A stretch of 64,000 nucleotides of DNA from positions 3,968,001 to 4,032,000 of the forward strand of contig JAUIMM010000484.1 of the NCBI GenBank assembly GCA_031769625.1. Direction: 5' to 3'. Shown here in pieces: positions 10,489 to 21,341 of the stretch. Within the stretch, counting starts at the first letter, position 1. Each line of letters opens with the position of its first letter. The DNA is from Taudactylus pleione. Lineage: Eukaryota > Chordata > Amphibia > Anura > Myobatrachidae. The position numbers were made by a program, and so were the translations under genes. Under the pieces are notes generated by a model. The model saw only the letters and a list, made by a program, of their open reading frames with translations. It made no database searches and had not been told where the DNA came from.

Positions 10489-10850
10489 TTGCACACTAAG
10501 GATGGCCATTGGTGGGGTGTCCATTGATGGATACCATCAATGGGTCCATTGTGATTACTGTACCATCGGTTGCACAAAAAAAACATCTATGGTTTTTTTA
10601 ACGCTCGATGGCTACCGCTGCTGGGGACATAGTGAGCCACGGGCCAATCAAAATTGGGGACGCGGCTAAGTGCCCACCAGTGGCAGGGTTAACCGCTTCC
10701 CGTCAAGAATAAAAAACATTGGGTCCACTCATTTATCAATGATGAAGAACCACTGGCTCTCTAACATCGATGGCAAAACCACCGGCCATTGACAATTAAC
10801 CGTCGATGATTGCTAATTATCGATGGTAAATGGCCATCCCTATTGCACAC
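10489..10850. mobile_element. hAT MITE, 346 bp, TSD TTGCACAC
   Basis: Element 10497-10842 starts TAAGGATGGCCATTGG and ends AAATGGCCATCCCTA. Exact 8-bp duplications TTGCACAC lie at 10489-10496 and 10843-10850. The subterminal regions are rich in CATCGATGG/CCATCGAT. An 8-bp duplication with short TIRs is diagnostic of hAT. Too short to encode a transposase. Confidence 0.92.
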
Positions 10851-12064
10851 ACCTAGTCTGGCCTCAGGGACATCACTATTTCAGGGGGTCAACCTGAGTC
10901 TTGTCATATGGAAACATATTTGACCTGTAATGAATTGGCTTAATCATTCATAAACATCAAATTGACGACAATTAAATATTTACGACCTATTCATGCATTA
11001 TTTGCAATGTTTTTTGTTTAATACAATTTTTAATGAAATGATTAGCATATTTACGAGAAAGCTTTAATTGGGCTCTGTTACTAATTCAGAATCTTCAAGT
11101 AAATACTAAGCCCTTTGGCTATTGGGTATTGATTCAGTCTGGGGGGGGGGGTAAGCTGTTTTTGGTGAGCTCTGTCTAAGCACTTTGGCAGAGTTGCAAA
11201 ATACACATTGTTTATCTGAATGCCTTGTCTTATTGGCAATGGTTTGCAAATGAATAACTATACACCCTACCACTGATCGTTACTTTAGTTCTAGGCTGGA
11301 TTAATTCAGTCCACGGCAGCAAGCCAGGTGTCTGTTACTACCGTATTAGAAAATGAGAAAGTGAAATGGAACGATGCTTTTCTAGCAGACTTTGCTATTA
11401 ACTTTTTCAAAACAAGAATACATCAGTGTGAAATGAGGTAATCTAGCATAAATGTCTTATTACCATAGCGTGCTAAGTTTTTCACTAAACTTTTCTTCGT
11501 TAGAACCCTTTTGATGTTGTCAATATAATACATCATTTACCATATATGTTTAATTTGTTTACTGTTGCTTTATGTTTTTTATTTTATGCCAGGTCCATAA
11601 CTATATGTTTTAGGGCCACAAAGCAAATTTATGTAATTACCCCATGTATCACCTAAGGCTGAAATGAAAATATATACGTATGTTAAAGTGACAGAGGAGT
11701 AGGCCCCGCACACCAGCTGCAAACCCCTTAGAATTGTACCCTTTTATCAATATGATATCTATAAGATAGCTGGCACAATGCACTCACACAGGGTAAGCAT
11801 TGCAGGGGATCATCATATTGGAGATGCGCCCTTCCCACTGCTTGCCTTTACTGCCACCGGGTCCGTTTACCATTGCAGTATGCAGAGGTGGCACCTGTCA
11901 AACTGTGTGACAGGCAGCAGGCTGAGGCAGCACAGTGGGCGGGCTAGGCAGGCACTTTGGTGCTGATCCACCCCCGCCTCTCCCATGATCTGCGCTCACG
12001 AGTAACCAACGTCCACCAGACTGATAGGAGTGCAGCGCATACATGCTAGCATGGGAATGCGGTC
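10851..12064. other. No gene seen
   Basis: Mostly AT-rich unique-looking sequence with a G run at about 11142. From about 11690 it becomes GC-rich (CAGGCAGCAGGCTGAGGCAG). No exon or clear repeat end. Confidence 0.5.
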
Positions 12065-12620
12065 AATGGGTCTCATTCAGACCCGCTCGCGAGTGCAGGA
12101 CGCTCGCAAGCAGGTCGATGGTACCCAAATGCGCTTGCGCATGACGGAGGGAGCACCGTCGTGCGCATGCGCGAGACCCGGCTAGCGATGGGGTAGCCGT
12201 CGCTCCGGGTCTCGCGCCAAAGGGGGCGTGCTGTCGATGTTGATTGACAGCACGCCCCCTTTGGTGGGCGTGCCAGGGGCGTGGCTGCCAGATGGAGGCG
12301 TTCTTATGGGAACGCCTACCGTCTGGGTCCGGCCCCACTGACATCACTAGTAATGTCAGTGGGAGTGATTTTGGCTCTGATATAGCCAAAGTCACTCCAG
12401 GGCTTGCGGAAGCAAGACCCTACCGCAGGGTCTCCGTCACAAGCCCGATGGTCGCGATGGTCTTGACCATCGCGACCATCATCATAGATGCTCGCATAAG
12501 CTGTGGGTGGTAACCCACAGCTATGCGAGCGTCCATAAGGCCGCTCCAAGTTGTAGTAGGAGGGCCCTGATTCAGAGCGAGCGCTCTGGTCAGAGCGTCC
12601 GGCTCTGAATCAGGCCCAAT
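12065..12620. mobile_element. Hairpin-chain MITE copy A, 550 bp, TSD AAT
   Basis: Element 12068-12617 runs from GGGTCTCATTCAGACCC to GGCTCTGAATCAGGCCC with AAT on both sides. It consists of successive hairpins: terminal GACCCGCTCGCGAG/CTCGCAAGCAGGTC; AGACCCGGCTAGCGATGG.../GTCTCG; CAAAGGGGGCGTGCTGTC/GACAGCACGCCCCCTTT; ACTGACATCACTAGTAATGTCAGT; GGTCGCGATGGTC/GACCATCGCGACC; AGCTGTGGGTGG/CCCACAGCT; and a right terminal hairpin. The 3-bp duplication and GGGCC termini suggest PIF/Harbinger. Confidence 0.88.
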
Positions 12621-12800
12621 ATCCCAACCGCGGGGATTCCAGCAATCAGAATGCCAGCGCCAGAATCCCTACACTTGTCACAATCCCGGCTCCGGCAGCC
12701 CGACTGACGAAATCCCGAAGGTAAATAGCAGGGTTGGGGGGAGGGTTAGCATTAGAGCTTTGGTATGGGATCCCGGTGGTCGGGATGCCACTGATCAGAA
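12621..12800. mobile_element. Fragment related to telomere-like elements
   Basis: GGGATTCCAGCAATCAGAATGCC on the left and GGGATGCCACTGATCAGAATACC on the right are similar sequences also seen at 30340-30380 and 51080-51250. Between them lie GGCAGCCCGAC and a short G-rich GGGTTAGCATTAG remnant. The telomere-like array is almost gone in this copy. Confidence 0.5.
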
Positions 12801-13029
12801 TACCAACTGCAGCAGTGCCCTGGAGAAGACAGACGAAAGGTAAGTGTTTTATTATAAATGTTTATAGTATATCTATTTCATAAGGAATAATAAGAAAATG
12901 GTAGGGGGTAGGTCATGTATATGTGTATATATTTTATTTAAAATAGTAATTATAATATTATTTATTATAATTATTATGATTACTTATAATTTAGAATGTG
13001 TACACATTATTATAATATGAACGCTCCCT
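12801..13029. other. AT-rich stretch, no gene
   Basis: ATTATAATTATTATGATTAC-type low-complexity sequence at 12940-13015. Confidence 0.5.
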
Positions 13030-13054
13030 GTACATTACTCTAGGGGGCATGCCC

Positions 13055-13305
13055 TATGGAGAGGTACAGGGTGACAGGAAGAGGCAGTGGGTGACAGCAG
13101 AAAGCAGGATGCCAAGTGGAAGGGAGAGTCAACTGGTGACAGGGGAGAGACAGGGAAAGACAATGGGTGATTGGGTAGTCAGTGGGCGAAAGAAAGAAAG
13201 ATGCAGAAGGTGACAGGGCAGAGGCAGAGGGTGGCAGCGGAAGGCAGAGGGAGACAGGAATAGGCAAAGGGTCACAGAGGAAGGCAGAGGGTAACAGGGA
13301 GCGGT
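13055..13305. repeat. Purine-rich tandem repeat, about 22-26 bp unit
   Basis: Variants of GACAGGGAGAGGCAGAGGGT and GGAAGGCAGAGGGTGACAG repeat about ten times, more regular toward the right. The two short minus-strand frames here (rich in P, L and S) are the repeat read through. Confidence 0.75.
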
Positions 13306-13329
13306 TATCACATTACACTATTTCAGCTA

Positions 13330-13670
13330 TAGACTACCTGTATCCCTCCAGCTGATGTGAGACTGGCAGAGTCCTTACATATTTTGCTGCCCCCGCCTCT
13401 CCTCCCCAGCAGCAGTTCTTACCTTCTGCAGTGTAGCTGCTGCTGCCCCCGCTCCGTGTACTTAGTCCAGATTCAGGTGCACGGGGCTTGTGGGAGAGTG
13501 GACCTGCTTCCTGAGTCCTGCTGTAGCACAGTTTGTAAGTATGGCGGTGGTGGCAGGCACTGTCATATTAGATGGCGCCAGTGGGGTGACTGCTGCCGCA
13601 CCCCCAGGTCGCAGTGCCCTGGGCGACCGTCCTGTTTGCCCGCCCCTAGACCGCCACTGATTGTAGGTAT
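13330..13670. mobile_element. hAT-like right end
   Basis: GC-rich sequence ends GCCCGCCCCTAGACCGCCACTGA. Its complement TCAGTGGCGGTCTAGGGGCG has the CAGTGGCGGxxTAGGGGCGG form of hAT ends, like the CAGTGGCGTAACTAGGGGG terminus at 34265. Left end not found. Confidence 0.45.
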
Positions 13671-13899
13671 TGCTGCACGGTGAAAACCTTCTCTCACTAC
13701 TCTCTGACGGACATATTGGAGTAAAGTGACTGTGAGGTAAACTGAGATTAGTTTTTTTTGTTATGTTATTAATGTGTTAAAAAAAGGAGAAATCCAAATA
13801 GGAGCAAATTACTTGCGGCATGAGAGACATTGCAAGTGGACATATTTGAAACTTGGGTAATTTACTAATTTATTGACTTCATTATAGAAAAATAGACTA

Positions 13900-14020
13900 G
13901 ACTAGAGATAGGCAACCTGATGCATGCCAGCTGCTCTGAAACTACAAATCCCAGCATGCCCTGCCATATTTTTGCTGCTAAGGCATGCTGGTATAGTAGT
14001 TTTGCAGCTGCTGGCTGGCC
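13900..14020. mobile_element. Short hAT-like MITE
   Basis: AGATAGGCAACCTGATGCAT starts it, and GCTGGCTGGCCCCTGT ends it. ACTACAAATCCCAGCATGCC and GGCATGCTGGTATAGTAGTT form the inner inverted arms. CAGGGATAGGCAACC-type elements with CAAATCCCAGCATGC are a common vertebrate hAT MITE pattern. The flanks (TAGACTAG / GTTAGACA) only partly match. Confidence 0.65.
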
Positions 14021-14284
14021 CCTGTGTTAGACAAAAGATTGCTTTGGCTGGGGCGGAACTACCCACAGTGCAGGCAGTTTGCTTCCACTAAGTCCTCGGG
14101 GGCAAAAGTGGCCTTTTTTAGACAAATATTTTTGTTTAAACCTTTATTGCTAAATGACAACATATTGCTAAAAGATATTTGTATTTCATTCCTACAGTAT
14201 GTTCCCCGATTGTGTTCTAAGGAAATGAAAGTGTTAAAAAGCTTACTCCGCCCTGGAAATTTAAATTGAAAGCTGCTTTGCAGT

Positions 14285-15125
14285 CTAATGCTGGCCATAC
14301 ATGGGACAATTTAATCACACGATTTGGGCAGTTTCTACAGGTTGGACAGACCAATCATTTGAAAATAGTTGTATTTTGAGTCTTCTGCGACCCCGATGCG
14401 CGTCCCCGTCATCGTCTAATTGGATTGCAGATCAGATGGTTTTGCAGAGGGGAAACAATCAGGAAGCCGACTGCCTATATACCGGCAGCCGGCTTCCCGA
14501 CTGTCTTATCCCGGCAAGGGTGAAATGCCGGGCGTCTAGATGTAGACGCCCGCATTTCCCCGACGCCGGGAGACCGGCGCCCGGCATCACGATCGTAGTT
14601 ATGCCGGGTGCCGCGAGCGGACAGCCACGGGGGGGGAGGGTTAGGTTTAGGGCTCCCGGGGGATACTTAGGGTTAGACACCCCCCCGGGAGGGTTAGGGT
14701 TAGGCTAGGGGGAGGGGGGTGGTTAGGGTTAGGCACTTAGAGGGGGGATTAGGGTTAGGCACTTGGGGCGGTAGTTAGGGTTAGGCACCCCTAAGGAGGG
14801 TTAGGGTTAGGGGGGTTAGGGTAGTGGATACTTACCTATCCACGATCGGGATTTCCAGCGCTGTCAGGCTTCCGCTGCGTCGCACTCTGCTCCTGTCGGG
14901 CTGCCGCTGACGGGAATCGAACCCATTCCCGTCATACCCATTCCTTGCAGAGAGATCTCAACTGATTGTGTAGTAATTGACACACATTATGTGATGTGAT
15001 TGATCAAATCGTATGGTCTTATGTGAAATAGTTGCATTTTAAATACAAATCGTCCTATATCTGAAGGGAAGAATTTTCAAGGGAAATCGTACAACTGATC
15101 TGACCAACTTTTGTGGCCACCTTAA
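14285..15125. mobile_element. TTAA-type element interrupted by a telomere-like element
   Basis: The left end TGCTGGCCATACATGGGAC follows CTAA (14285-14288). The right end TTTTGTGGCCACC precedes TTAA (15122-15125). The two halves, 14289-14450 and 14945-15121, share subterminal motifs (TTTAATCACACGATTTGG / TTGATCAAATCGTATGG). A second copy of this family seems to begin at 63988. The middle is a later insertion. Confidence 0.7.
14442..14953. mobile_element. 9-bp-TSD element with telomere-like array (copy 2, reversed)
   Basis: Element 14451-14944 (494 bp) sits between TTGCAGAGG and TTGCAGAGA. Relative to copy 1 it is reversed: GCCGGCTTCCCGACTGTC, a CCCGGCATCACGATCG hairpin region, the GGTTAGGGTTAGGCA array (14640-14825), then TTTCCAGCGCTGTCAGGCTTCC and CGGGCTGCCGCTGACGGG. 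A terminal hairpin GACGGGAATGGG/TTCCCGTC is visible on the minus strand. It is nested in the TTAA element. Confidence 0.8.
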
Positions 15126-15280
15126 CTGTCCAGATCTGCATTGATTTGCTGGGTGCAATGCTTACTTGAAATACTTATAATAATATAAATATTATCATTA
15201 TAATTTTTTTGCGACCTAATTTACTTTTCAAAAATAAAGACAGTAATTCATATTCTTATTTTTGTATTAATACTTTCATT
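15126..15280. other. AT-rich, no gene
   Basis: Includes TAATATAAATATTATCATTATAA; no supported feature. Confidence 0.4.
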
Positions 15281-15289
15281 GCTCATTGT

Positions 15290-15650
15290 TGCGCATAGGG
15301 ATGCAGGGGGGTACTATTTACCTGGACTTGTTGTTGGGACCGGGTCCGAGGCCCCCCACCCACTACTTACCTGTCAGCTGCAGCAACCTCTCTTCCCAGC
15401 CCAGCACATGCTGTTTTGTGCTGGGCTGCAGTGGGCCTGGGAGGCTGGTGCCACTGAGCAGCAGCAGTCTCCTCTATCTGCATGATTTGCTGTGGGGGTG
15501 TGATCCCACTAATCGCCCCTCCCTGGATCTTCCCCTGGCCGTGGTGCCGATAATAATATTTTCCCATATTGTTTGCAGGGGGCGTGGTCAACCTTCCATG
15601 ATTAGGACACCCCCCTATAGTACCTGGTGCTGGCCCTGCTCTATACTGCC
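15290..15650. mobile_element. hAT-like right-end fragment
   Basis: The segment ends TAGTACCTGGTGCTGGCCCTG; its complement begins CAGGGCCAGCACCAGG, a hAT-type terminus. An internal hairpin CAGCCCAGCACA / TGTGCTGGGCTG lies at 15398-15429. The 122-aa frame across it has no recognisable domain. Confidence 0.45.
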
Positions 15651-15864
15651 CTAGTTGTGATTGTATTTAAGCAGTGTACTTGTGTTTTATGTTACTTCTT
15701 GTATTGTGCTACATGCACATTGTGGCACCTAACAAATAAAAAACAATAATAATATTATGAAAGGCAGCAGACAGGTGAAGGAGTATGAGTAGATAGAAAT
15801 GACCATTGGATTTGGCAGTAATGACATCACATTTCTGTGGAGTAGAAATACCAGATTGAGGTGA

Positions 15865-16010
15865 TCCAGGAAAGAGCTGGTTACAATTCTGTCCCGATAA
15901 TTTCCAAAGTTCCCATACTTTAGTATGGAGATGTGGAAGTAATTCATCAAGTTCTGAAAAAGCTATTTTTTTCAGGACTTGACAGTGATACTGTACGCCA
16001 CTCTGAGATG
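15865..16010. mobile_element. Fragment of the TAA-TSD Harbinger-like family
   Basis: CCCATACTTTAGTATGGAGATGTG and AATTCATCAAGTTCTGAAAA correspond in order to CCCTATACATTAGTATGGGG and TTCATCAATTTCCGAAAA inside 4268-5099. The TTACTATTTGCCACTGTGAGGTGG motif there is matched by ATACTGTACGCCACTCTGAG here. Ends are missing. Confidence 0.5.
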
Positions 16011-16450
16011 GAGTACACTATCCGACACCATGCACACGCTGCCGTTTACATGGCAGCTTGTTCAGCAAGGATCCCTTCTGATATGTTTACTTACCTCCGG
16101 TGTCTCTGGCTGTCACTGGCTCCCGAGTCCTGTGCTCTTCTGCATGTGTGCCGGTGGGAGCTTGTGCTGCATGGGCGCTGGGGGAAGGGGGGACGAACAC
16201 CGGTGGCCACGGGGAGGGACAGACACAGGCGGTGCTGTGGGATGGAGCGGGCAATGTATACCAGCGGACACAGGGGGAAGGGGTGCAGGGACGGACACAG
16301 GCAGCAGCGGACAGAGGGAGTTGGGTTTAAACATCCTAGCAGCAGCGGTGGGGGGCTGGGACAGACACTGTTGGAGGGGGACACCAGTGGTTGCGGAAGT
16401 GAAGGGGGGTTGGGACAGACAGCAGTGGCTTTTCACTCAAATGTATTAAA
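16011..16450. other. GC-rich block with weak tandem structure
   Basis: GGACAGACACAGGC-like motifs recur irregularly at 16216-16420. Several overlapping open frames on both strands (up to 173 aa) share no recognisable domain; all reflect G-rich composition. It may be the interior of the preceding element. Confidence 0.4.
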
Positions 16451-17620
16451 GTGAATTAAAACTGAAAAGCATATGTTCCTGTTAAAGATGTGTGGGCTAG
16501 GTTTTCTGAGTTTTGTTGAAGTCAGAAAATATTTAAATACACTACAAAATAACTCATATCCCCGACATTAACATTAACTGGCATATTCTCATGACATATT
16601 TCAAAAAGCCATAACCTGTGTGTATTTCTGTGATCTATACACATATACCACTTTCTTTTAAGGAACCTTATTCCATTCTATTGAAGTAACAAGTTCCAAG
16701 GTTTCTTAAACAATAAGGCTTGTTGTTCCCCCCAGCAGACAGGGTGTCATAAAAGTGGTATTTATTCATCAGTTATCCTCCTTTGGTTGCGTTTGATGTG
16801 TAAATTGGTATGTCATGCCTAGGCTCTTAATACCAATATATACAACCTCTTGTCTGTTGTTGTCATGGCTCCTCTTTTGACATGGACAATGGACATGTCA
16901 ATTTCTGATTGCCAAGGGTACAATACTTTGATCCTGATTAGAATGGTAGGCATACCACTATCTGTGTGCATTTTAAATGAACTAAGCAGTAAAAACCGGT
17001 TTCTTATAACAATGACCCATAATCTCAGTGTAAAACAAATACCTCTACATGCATGCTACTAAACATTTATACAGTCAAACCTATTTAATCTATTTCTCAC
17101 TTTAAAATATATATGTGCAGTGTATCTAAAGTAACAATTAATGATGTTTTCAATTTAGGCAATGTCTCTCATCCTCATATTCCTAAGGTATATTTAATTT
17201 TACAATTGATTGCCAGCTAGCTGTGGTGACAAGTTCCCCCTTGTGGCCGTGAGAGATTAATTTGATTGGCCACACATTAATCTAATGTAATTGTTCCCAA
17301 TGCATTTTTAGGCATTTCTTGTAACCAAACTTTCCTTTCATAATCATTATTTTACTATAACCATTATACCACTGTAATGGTTGCATATGTCCTCTAAGAT
17401 AACTCCAAAAATACAAATATATATATTGAAAAGAAGAAAACCAGCTATACATATAATCCAGGGATGGAACCACATATTAACATCGTGTTTGGGGTCATAA
17501 TGTACAGAATTGTGTTAGCAGTAATCCGGTGATTGCGAATAGATTGTCGCACATTGCGGCAAGCAGATATTAGCAATGCCGGATATATGTTAATAACAGC
17601 ATATAACAATGGTTGATTGA
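16451..17620. other. AT-rich unique-looking sequence, no gene
   Basis: I see no transposon ends or tandem repeats. Short frames (60-70 aa) are AT-rich and unconvincing. Confidence 0.5.
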
Positions 17621-17629
17621 GCTACTTTT

Positions 17630-18045
17630 TTGGAGGGAACCCAGAAGTGAACTCCTGTAACTACATCATGAGCCTAGGCATCGCCCACTGTTTGGACCAA
17701 CCAATGATCCCCAGTGAACTGGACACGTCCTGCCCCTGGACCAATGGAAGACAAGACAGTTTGCTATTATACACAACCATAATTTAACTGTATAAAATAA
17801 GGCTCCCCTGATCCAGAGAGCAGTAGCTGTATTCTACCAGTCATCTGGTGACGACTGAATTCTGGATCCAGGGAGCGCAAGCGAACGTATGTATACTGGT
17901 TTGTAACTGTGACCTGTTTTCTTGAACTGTATTGTACCACAGTATAACTTGTAATAATAATGTTATATATTATTTCAATACAATATTTACTTTTTGTGCG
18001 TTGGACCACAGAAACTGGTGTGTGTGTGTTCACTTGCTTTCACAT
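17630..18045 (+). mobile_element. Possible LTR with promoter-like layout
   Basis: A CCAAT-like box (GGACCAATGG, about 17739) is followed by TATAAAATAAGG (17790) and a GC-richer stretch (CTCCCCTGATCCAGAGAGCAG). After that come GGATCCAGGGAGCGCAAGCG and an AT-rich tail with AATAATAATG. The spacing resembles U3-R-U5 of a retroelement LTR. No partner LTR, primer site or coding region was found, so a solo LTR or chance is equally possible. Confidence 0.3.
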
Positions 18046-18435
18046 AAGGTTATTATACTGTGATCTATATTTATTGCACTGTAATTCACATTGTAGTTTG
18101 ATATGATGATAGCAACTATTATGCATACTGGTGGTGTTACAATAAGGGAAGGTATTGCGTATGCATCACACATTGTGTACACTGTGCATTCACAATTGAA
18201 TATCACCATACGCAAGGTGCGTCCACATGGCGTCAACAGCCGTAGTGAGATTTAAAGTAGGATTTCACAGTCTACTCAAACTTCATGGATATGAGTGATT
18301 CCGATCAGCGGCTCAGTTTTCCCGCCTTGACTGGATTTCAAATCAAGGCAAAACATCATCATCCTGGCGTCAGATTCTCATGGGTTTTGGATTCTATATA
18401 AATTACTTCTGCAGTGATATGGGTGCTTTATGCTT
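18046..18435. other. No gene seen
   Basis: AT-rich, unique-looking sequence preceding the tandem block. Confidence 0.45.
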
Positions 18436-18439
18436 AACG

Positions 18440-18885
18440 TGTCCATTCTCTGTGCTGTGTCCACTCAAGTCCCGTTGTCCAGTGGCTGCTGTTGTGTCCA
18501 TCCACTCCTTGTGTCAAGTGGCTGCTGTGCTGTGTTCATCCTCTCCACCTCCAGTGGCTGCTGCTGTACTGTGTCCACTCCAGTCCCTGTGTTCAGTGGC
18601 TTCTGTTGTGTCCATCCACACCCTGTGTCTAGTGGTTGCTGTGCTGTGTCCATCCTCTCCACCTACAGTGGCTGCTGCTGGCTGTGACCATCCACTCCCT
18701 GTGTCTAGTGGCTGCAGTTGTGTCCATCCACTCCATGTCCAGTTGCTGATGCCGTGTCTATCCACCCCCTGTGTCCAGTGGCTGCTGTACTGTGTCCATC
18801 CTCTCCACCTCCATTGGCTTCTGTTGTGCTGTGTTCATCCACTCCCTGTGTCCAGTGGCAGCTGTTGTGCCCAATCCACTCCCTT
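18440..18885. repeat. Tandem repeat: about 37-bp subunit in about 112-bp higher-order unit
   Basis: CCAGTGGCTGCTGTTGTGTCC-like subunits of about 37 bp repeat. The landmark CATCCTCTCCACCT occurs at about 18537, 18649 and 18798, spacings of 112 and about 149 bp (three and four subunits). The 180-aa plus frame and the minus frames are repeat read-through. Confidence 0.85.
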
Positions 18886-18944
18886 ACTAGTCCAACTGTC
18901 ACACAGTGGTGCTGTACTGTGACTCTGCAGGCCATACCCCACTT

Positions 18945-19370
18945 TGATCATATAAGCAGTGTGATTCCGCAGTTGTCATTTACGAAAAAAAAAGAAAATA
19001 TGAATAAAAAGTTAAGATTTTTTTTTATGCAACCTGTGTGCTCTGTCCCACAGTGGGTTTGTTCATGTACATATAAGCACTGTGACTGCAGGCAGTGTGA
19101 GCTGAGCTCTGAATTTAAAACAGTAGATAAAAAATATTTTCTTCTATCGTTTGTACTACATCTGTGCGCTGTCATCCAGTGCATTTGTTCATGTACATAT
19201 AAAAGCGCTGTGTCTCCCGCAGGTGAGGTAAACTGCAGATTAAGAGAAGTAGAAAAACAATTATATTTTCTATTGTTTGTGCTACATTGGAGCGCTGTGC
19301 CCCAGTGTATTTGTTCACATATATATATATATAAAATCGCTGTGTCTACACGCAGTGTCAGCTAAGTGTG
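18945..19370. repeat. Tandem repeat, about 125-bp unit, three to four copies
   Basis: TTTGTTCATGTACATATAA is found at about 19058 and 19186 and, degenerate (TTTGTTCACATATATAT), at 19310. Each is followed by AGC(A/G)CTGTG and then a T-rich run. The 215-aa plus frame (18718-19365) joins this array to the preceding one and looks artefactual. Confidence 0.75.
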
Positions 19371-19595
19371 TTGCAGTTGGTGGACAGTTTTTTGTTTTAT
19401 TTGTTTTACTTTTATCAAAATATAAATTTTGTGTGTGTTCTGAAAATTCATGGCTGTGATACAGAAGTGTTTAAGAACACTAATGGTCAGAAGGTCAAGG
19501 GCCACCGCCTTAATATCTGCAGTGTGTTGCAATTGGTGGACAATTTTTTTAAAATTTGGTTTACTTTTATCAAAATAATTTTTTTTTGAGTGTAT
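19366..19595. repeat. Direct repeat, about 154 bp apart
   Basis: GTGTTGCAGTTGGTGGACAG (19368) and GTGTTGCAATTGGTGGACAA (19522) are each followed by a T-rich run and TTTACTTTTATCAAAATA. A two-unit tandem duplication. Confidence 0.75.
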
Positions 19596-19855
19596 TATCA
19601 CTCATACTCAGACTCTCTGAAGCACCTCATAAATGTAGTACAGGGGTGTGTTACTCAATTAGGGGGGGCAGATAGAATGGCCAGCAGGTCAACCTCCCCA
19701 TATTTGTTAGTATAAGGCTGTTTGGAGTTAGCTGCTCTGCAGTGCAACTATTAACTTTCTTGGCTTTTCTTTCAACACTTGTGAGGACTCCTTGGCTATT
19801 AACAACGTAATATTTTATGGCCTTAAATTAAATTTTCTTAATCAATTATAATTAA
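19596..19855. other. No gene seen
   Basis: Unremarkable AT-rich sequence. Confidence 0.4.
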
Positions 19856-20293
19856 TTAACCACTTAACTGACGTTTTTTTTTCTAAAACTGCTCCAAAAT
19901 TGATTTTTTTTGTATGAGTGAATTAAGTGAGGAACTTCCATTTGGACTTATCCAAAATGATTTCATAAAAAAAAAATATCTATATATATTTCTTTTAAAG
20001 ATTTGTAAGAAAAAATAAATAAAATTTTTTTTGTTTTTAAAAACATGGAAACATCGGAACCACCATTAGGACATCAGAAACATTGCGACCATAGTGATGT
20101 TCAGCAGTGAGGGGGAGAGGGTGCAGGCAAGCAGAGGGAGCAGAAGGTCCCTCTGAGAGCAGCAGCTGCGGGAAAATTCTCTTCTTGCAGCCGCCCTCAT
20201 CTTTATCTGACTGGTCGATATTTTGCGACCAGAGCAGATAAAGAACTGCCTGGTGTGGTCACAAAATTATGACCATGCCAGGCAAGTGGTTAA
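19856..20293. mobile_element. TTAA-type MITE, 430 bp (CCACTTxxCTG ends)
   Basis: TTAA at 19856-19859 and 20290-20293 bracket an element starting CCACTTAACTGACG and ending GGCATGCCAGGCAAGTGG on the complement-matching side (CATGCCAGGCAAGTGG). TTAA duplications with CC termini fit piggyBac. Internal motifs ACATCGGAACCACC and GGACATCAGAAACATT read as a short tandem. Confidence 0.82.
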
Positions 20294-20397
20294 TCAATTA
20301 ATCAATCAACCAATTAATTGATACACTTTTTGGGTGCTTGTTTTTTAATAGCATTTTCCACTTCTCTGATTTATTTTTATTATAGCAGTATAAATAA

Positions 20398-20445
20398 TGA
20401 TCAATCAATCAAGCAATCAATCATTTACTCAATCAATCTTTCTTC
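20398..20445. repeat. (ATCA)n microsatellite
   Basis: GATCAATCAATCAAGCAATC and the following ATCA-rich bases form an imperfect tetranucleotide run. A related TTAATCAATTAATC run lies at 20290-20320. Confidence 0.8.
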
Positions 20446-20815
20446 CACTACATACTCCACCTTCATTTGCCTGTACTGCCCTCTGACCTCTGATCTAGTT
20501 CTTGATTAATGAAAACATTCTATAGCATCATATAGTTTATATTAAACTTCTATCCTATCTGCCACTACAGTCCCACTCTGATTCTTAGATGTACCATGTT
20601 TGAAGTTGAACTGCCACATGTTTGTGCTGCCCACTGCTGTCACTTAGCTTAGTCAGCCAGCTAGCTCGCTGCAACCTTTTGGCCTAACTGGATGAAAACA
20701 ATATTGTGAGCTGTGAGGTGATCAAAATTGGCTGCAAATTAATGGAAATTAATGTTATTAAGGTTAATAATACTGTCAGAACAAAAACATGCCCAAATTA
20801 TGTGATTTTAGTTGT
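20446..20815. other. No gene seen
   Basis: Unique-looking sequence; no supported feature. Confidence 0.4.
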
Positions 20816-20935
20816 TTTTAGCAAATACAGATGTAAAACCAAAACCAAAACACTTGAGATGGTTTTGGCAAAACCAAAACCCGACTACAAAATAGAACCA
20901 AAACCAAAACATGGAGGTCGGCGCACATCTCTAGT
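20816..20935. repeat. Dispersed-repeat-like segment with ACCAAAAC motifs
   Basis: AAAACCAAAACCAAAACAC, GGTTTTGGCAAAACC and AACCAAAACCAAAACATGG lie within 120 bp and end GGCGCACATCTCTAGT. The first two can form a hairpin. It looks like the 3' end of a dispersed repeat whose family I cannot name. Confidence 0.4.
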
Positions 20936-21340
20936 TTCTGCGATAAGTAGAAAAGTAAAAAAATGGCCTCAGCATAAGACCACAAAAAACATCTATAGCA
21001 AAGGTGATTAAAATTGAATAAACAAATATTTTTTCTGTAACTATTTCAAAGCTATTATATTGAAAAACAAGTTACAGTATGGACATGGTACGGAATTATT
21101 TTACAGCACTAATTGAGGACAATAATAAACAACCTGTGTGAAAATGGACTGACTTAGTAGGTTAAACTTAAATTTTATGTGATTATTTGTGAAAAAAAAT
21201 GTCATTACTTTTATTGATGCACCTAGATATGGAAAATAATAAATGAAAGATATCAAATGATCATGTTAAAAAGTTAAAATAGGTAGTGAAGAAACTAGTG
21301 AGGACTATGGTAAATTTAGCTAAAATAAGAGTCAGGGCCA
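20936..21340. other. AT-rich, no gene
   Basis: No recognised repeat end or exon. Confidence 0.4.
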
Positions 21341-21341
21341 G

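Noticed and set aside
14895..14945. tRNA-like T arm on the minus strand (GGGTTCGATTCCC)
   Set aside because: It matches a B-box but is simply the loop of the hairpin GACGGGAA/TTCCCGTC at the element end. No A-box, anticodon arm or acceptor stem fits, and other copies of the element lack the TTCGATT wording.
18380..19365. Two plus-strand frames of 180 and 215 codons rich in C, S, P and V
   Set aside because: Read-through of the 37/112-bp and 125-bp tandem arrays.
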